DNA of 5,447 nucleotides from Chloroflexota bacterium (GTDB lineage: Bacteria; Chloroflexota; Anaerolineae; 4572-78; J111). Every line of letters starts with the position of its first letter. Position 1 is the stretch's first letter. The position numbers and the translations under genes were made by a program. The stretch spans positions 1 to 5,447 of the forward strand of contig RFJV01000621.1 of NCBI GenBank assembly GCA_003694775.1. Reading direction: 5' to 3'. Positions 5,001 to 5,447 of the stretch are shown in pieces. The notes beneath the pieces were generated by a model. That model saw only the letters and a program-made list of their open reading frames with translations. It was not told the origin of the DNA and did no database searches.

Positions 5001-5447
5001 CTAATCTCTCTGCAAGGTGCTGACCACCTTGCCCTGCGGGTCGACAAATTCAACCTTGATAGGCATCTGCCCCAGGGCGTGGGTGGAGCAGGAGAGGCAG
5101 GGGTCGTAGGCCCGGATGGCGGCCTCGATGCGGTTGAGCATTCCCTCCGCCACGCCGTTGCCGTTGTCGCGCACATAGGTCTTGGCCACGCTGTCTACGG
5201 CCTTGCTCATGGCCCAGTTGTTGTGCCCGGTGGCGACAATCAGGTTGACCCGCTCAAGCTGGCCGTTGTCGCGCACCCAGTAGTGGTGGAACAGCGTGCC
5301 CCGCGGGGCCTCGATAACACCAACCCCCTCCCCGCGCAGTTCCTGCCGGGTGTTCAGGATGTCGGTGCTGAGGATGTCGGGGTCGTCCAGGAGAACGCGT
5401 ACCCGCTCCGCGGCAAACAGGGTTTCGATGAGCCGGGCGTAGTGGTA
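5001..5447 (-). CDS. Group 3 [NiFe] hydrogenase large subunit (HoxH/MvhA-type), C-terminal fragment; 5' end beyond window
   Basis: Catalytic subunit holding the Ni-Fe site of a soluble hydrogenase. 148 codons up to stop TAG (5001-5003); the frame is open to the right edge, so the true start lies outside and any internal GTG such as 5274-5276 is not the start. Visible motifs: GVGVIEAPRGTLFHHY (fragment residues 41-56), a hallmark of group 3 large subunits, and the C-terminal ligand motif DPCLSCSTH (115-123), whose C117 and C120 bind Ni and Fe. After H123 comes a 25-residue tail starting ALGQMPIKVEF, expected to be cut off after the His by the endopeptidase encoded next. The 3a/3b/3c/3d subgroup cannot be decided without the N-terminal L1/L2 motif and the partner subunits. 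Confidence 0.93.
   Translation of the reverse strand, partial: YHYARLIETLFAAERVRVLLDDPDILSTDILNTRQELRGEGVGVIEAPRGTLFHHYWVRDNGQLERVNLIVATGHNNWAMSKAVDSVAKTYVRDNGNGVAEGMLNRIEAAIRAYDPCLSCSTHALGQMPIKVEFVDPQGKVVSTLQRD

Noticed and set aside
1..5447. tRNA, rRNA, CRISPR array or transposase gene
   Set aside because: I saw no tRNA cloverleaf, no rRNA-like stretch, no regularly spaced direct repeats, and no transposase motif in the window; the inverted repeats listed have no accompanying coding sequence.

Overview
The window carries five genes, all on the minus strand, plus one long and one shorter intergenic region dense in palindromes. In transcription order (high to low coordinates) they are: the C-terminal third of a group 3 [NiFe] hydrogenase large subunit (runs off the right edge), its likely maturation endopeptidase, then a three-gene formate dehydrogenase operon in fdsG-fdsB-fdsA order: a NuoE-like [2Fe-2S] subunit, a NuoF-like FMN/[4Fe-4S] diaphorase subunit, and a catalytic alpha subunit with a NuoG-like iron-sulfur N-terminus (runs off the left edge). 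The plus strand has long open frames, but they are mirror images of these genes and are not called.

The main point for annotation is that the catalytic subunit does not stop at the in-frame TGA at 621-623. That codon sits exactly where the active-site Cys/Sec of formate dehydrogenases lies (C-A-R-L-U-H). The same frame then continues with clear family sequence to the left edge, and a hairpin with a GGTCT loop, like the E. coli fdhF SECIS, begins 12 bases after the TGA. This is therefore a selenocysteine enzyme, and a standard gene caller would split it into two.

Together the three subunits make a soluble, NAD-linked formate dehydrogenase of the FdsABG kind: formate is oxidised (or CO2 reduced) at a Mo- or W-bispterin/Sec centre, electrons pass along the Fe-S chain of the alpha subunit, and NAD is reduced at FMN in the NuoF-like subunit. 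The neighbouring hydrogenase is of a type that usually feeds soluble electron carriers, so the locus could connect H2, NAD(P)H and formate metabolism in an anaerobe. That link is inferred from proximity only.

The 422-base gap before the dehydrogenase operon holds three GTGA-N6-TCAC palindromes of the CRP/FNR type around a plausible extended -10, a fourth related palindrome near the endopeptidase end, and an 81-base element bounded by 16/17-base inverted repeats. The 165-base gap between hydrogenase and endopeptidase holds a perfect 16-base inverted repeat and a smaller hairpin. The NuoE-like gene has an apparent one-base frameshift in its last codons.

The organism is a moderately GC-rich bacterium with selenocysteine machinery and an anaerobic or facultative lifestyle. 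The GTAGAGAC...GTCTCTAC palindrome recalls dispersed repeats of Chloroflexota and cyanobacteria, but I cannot fix the phylum from this window.
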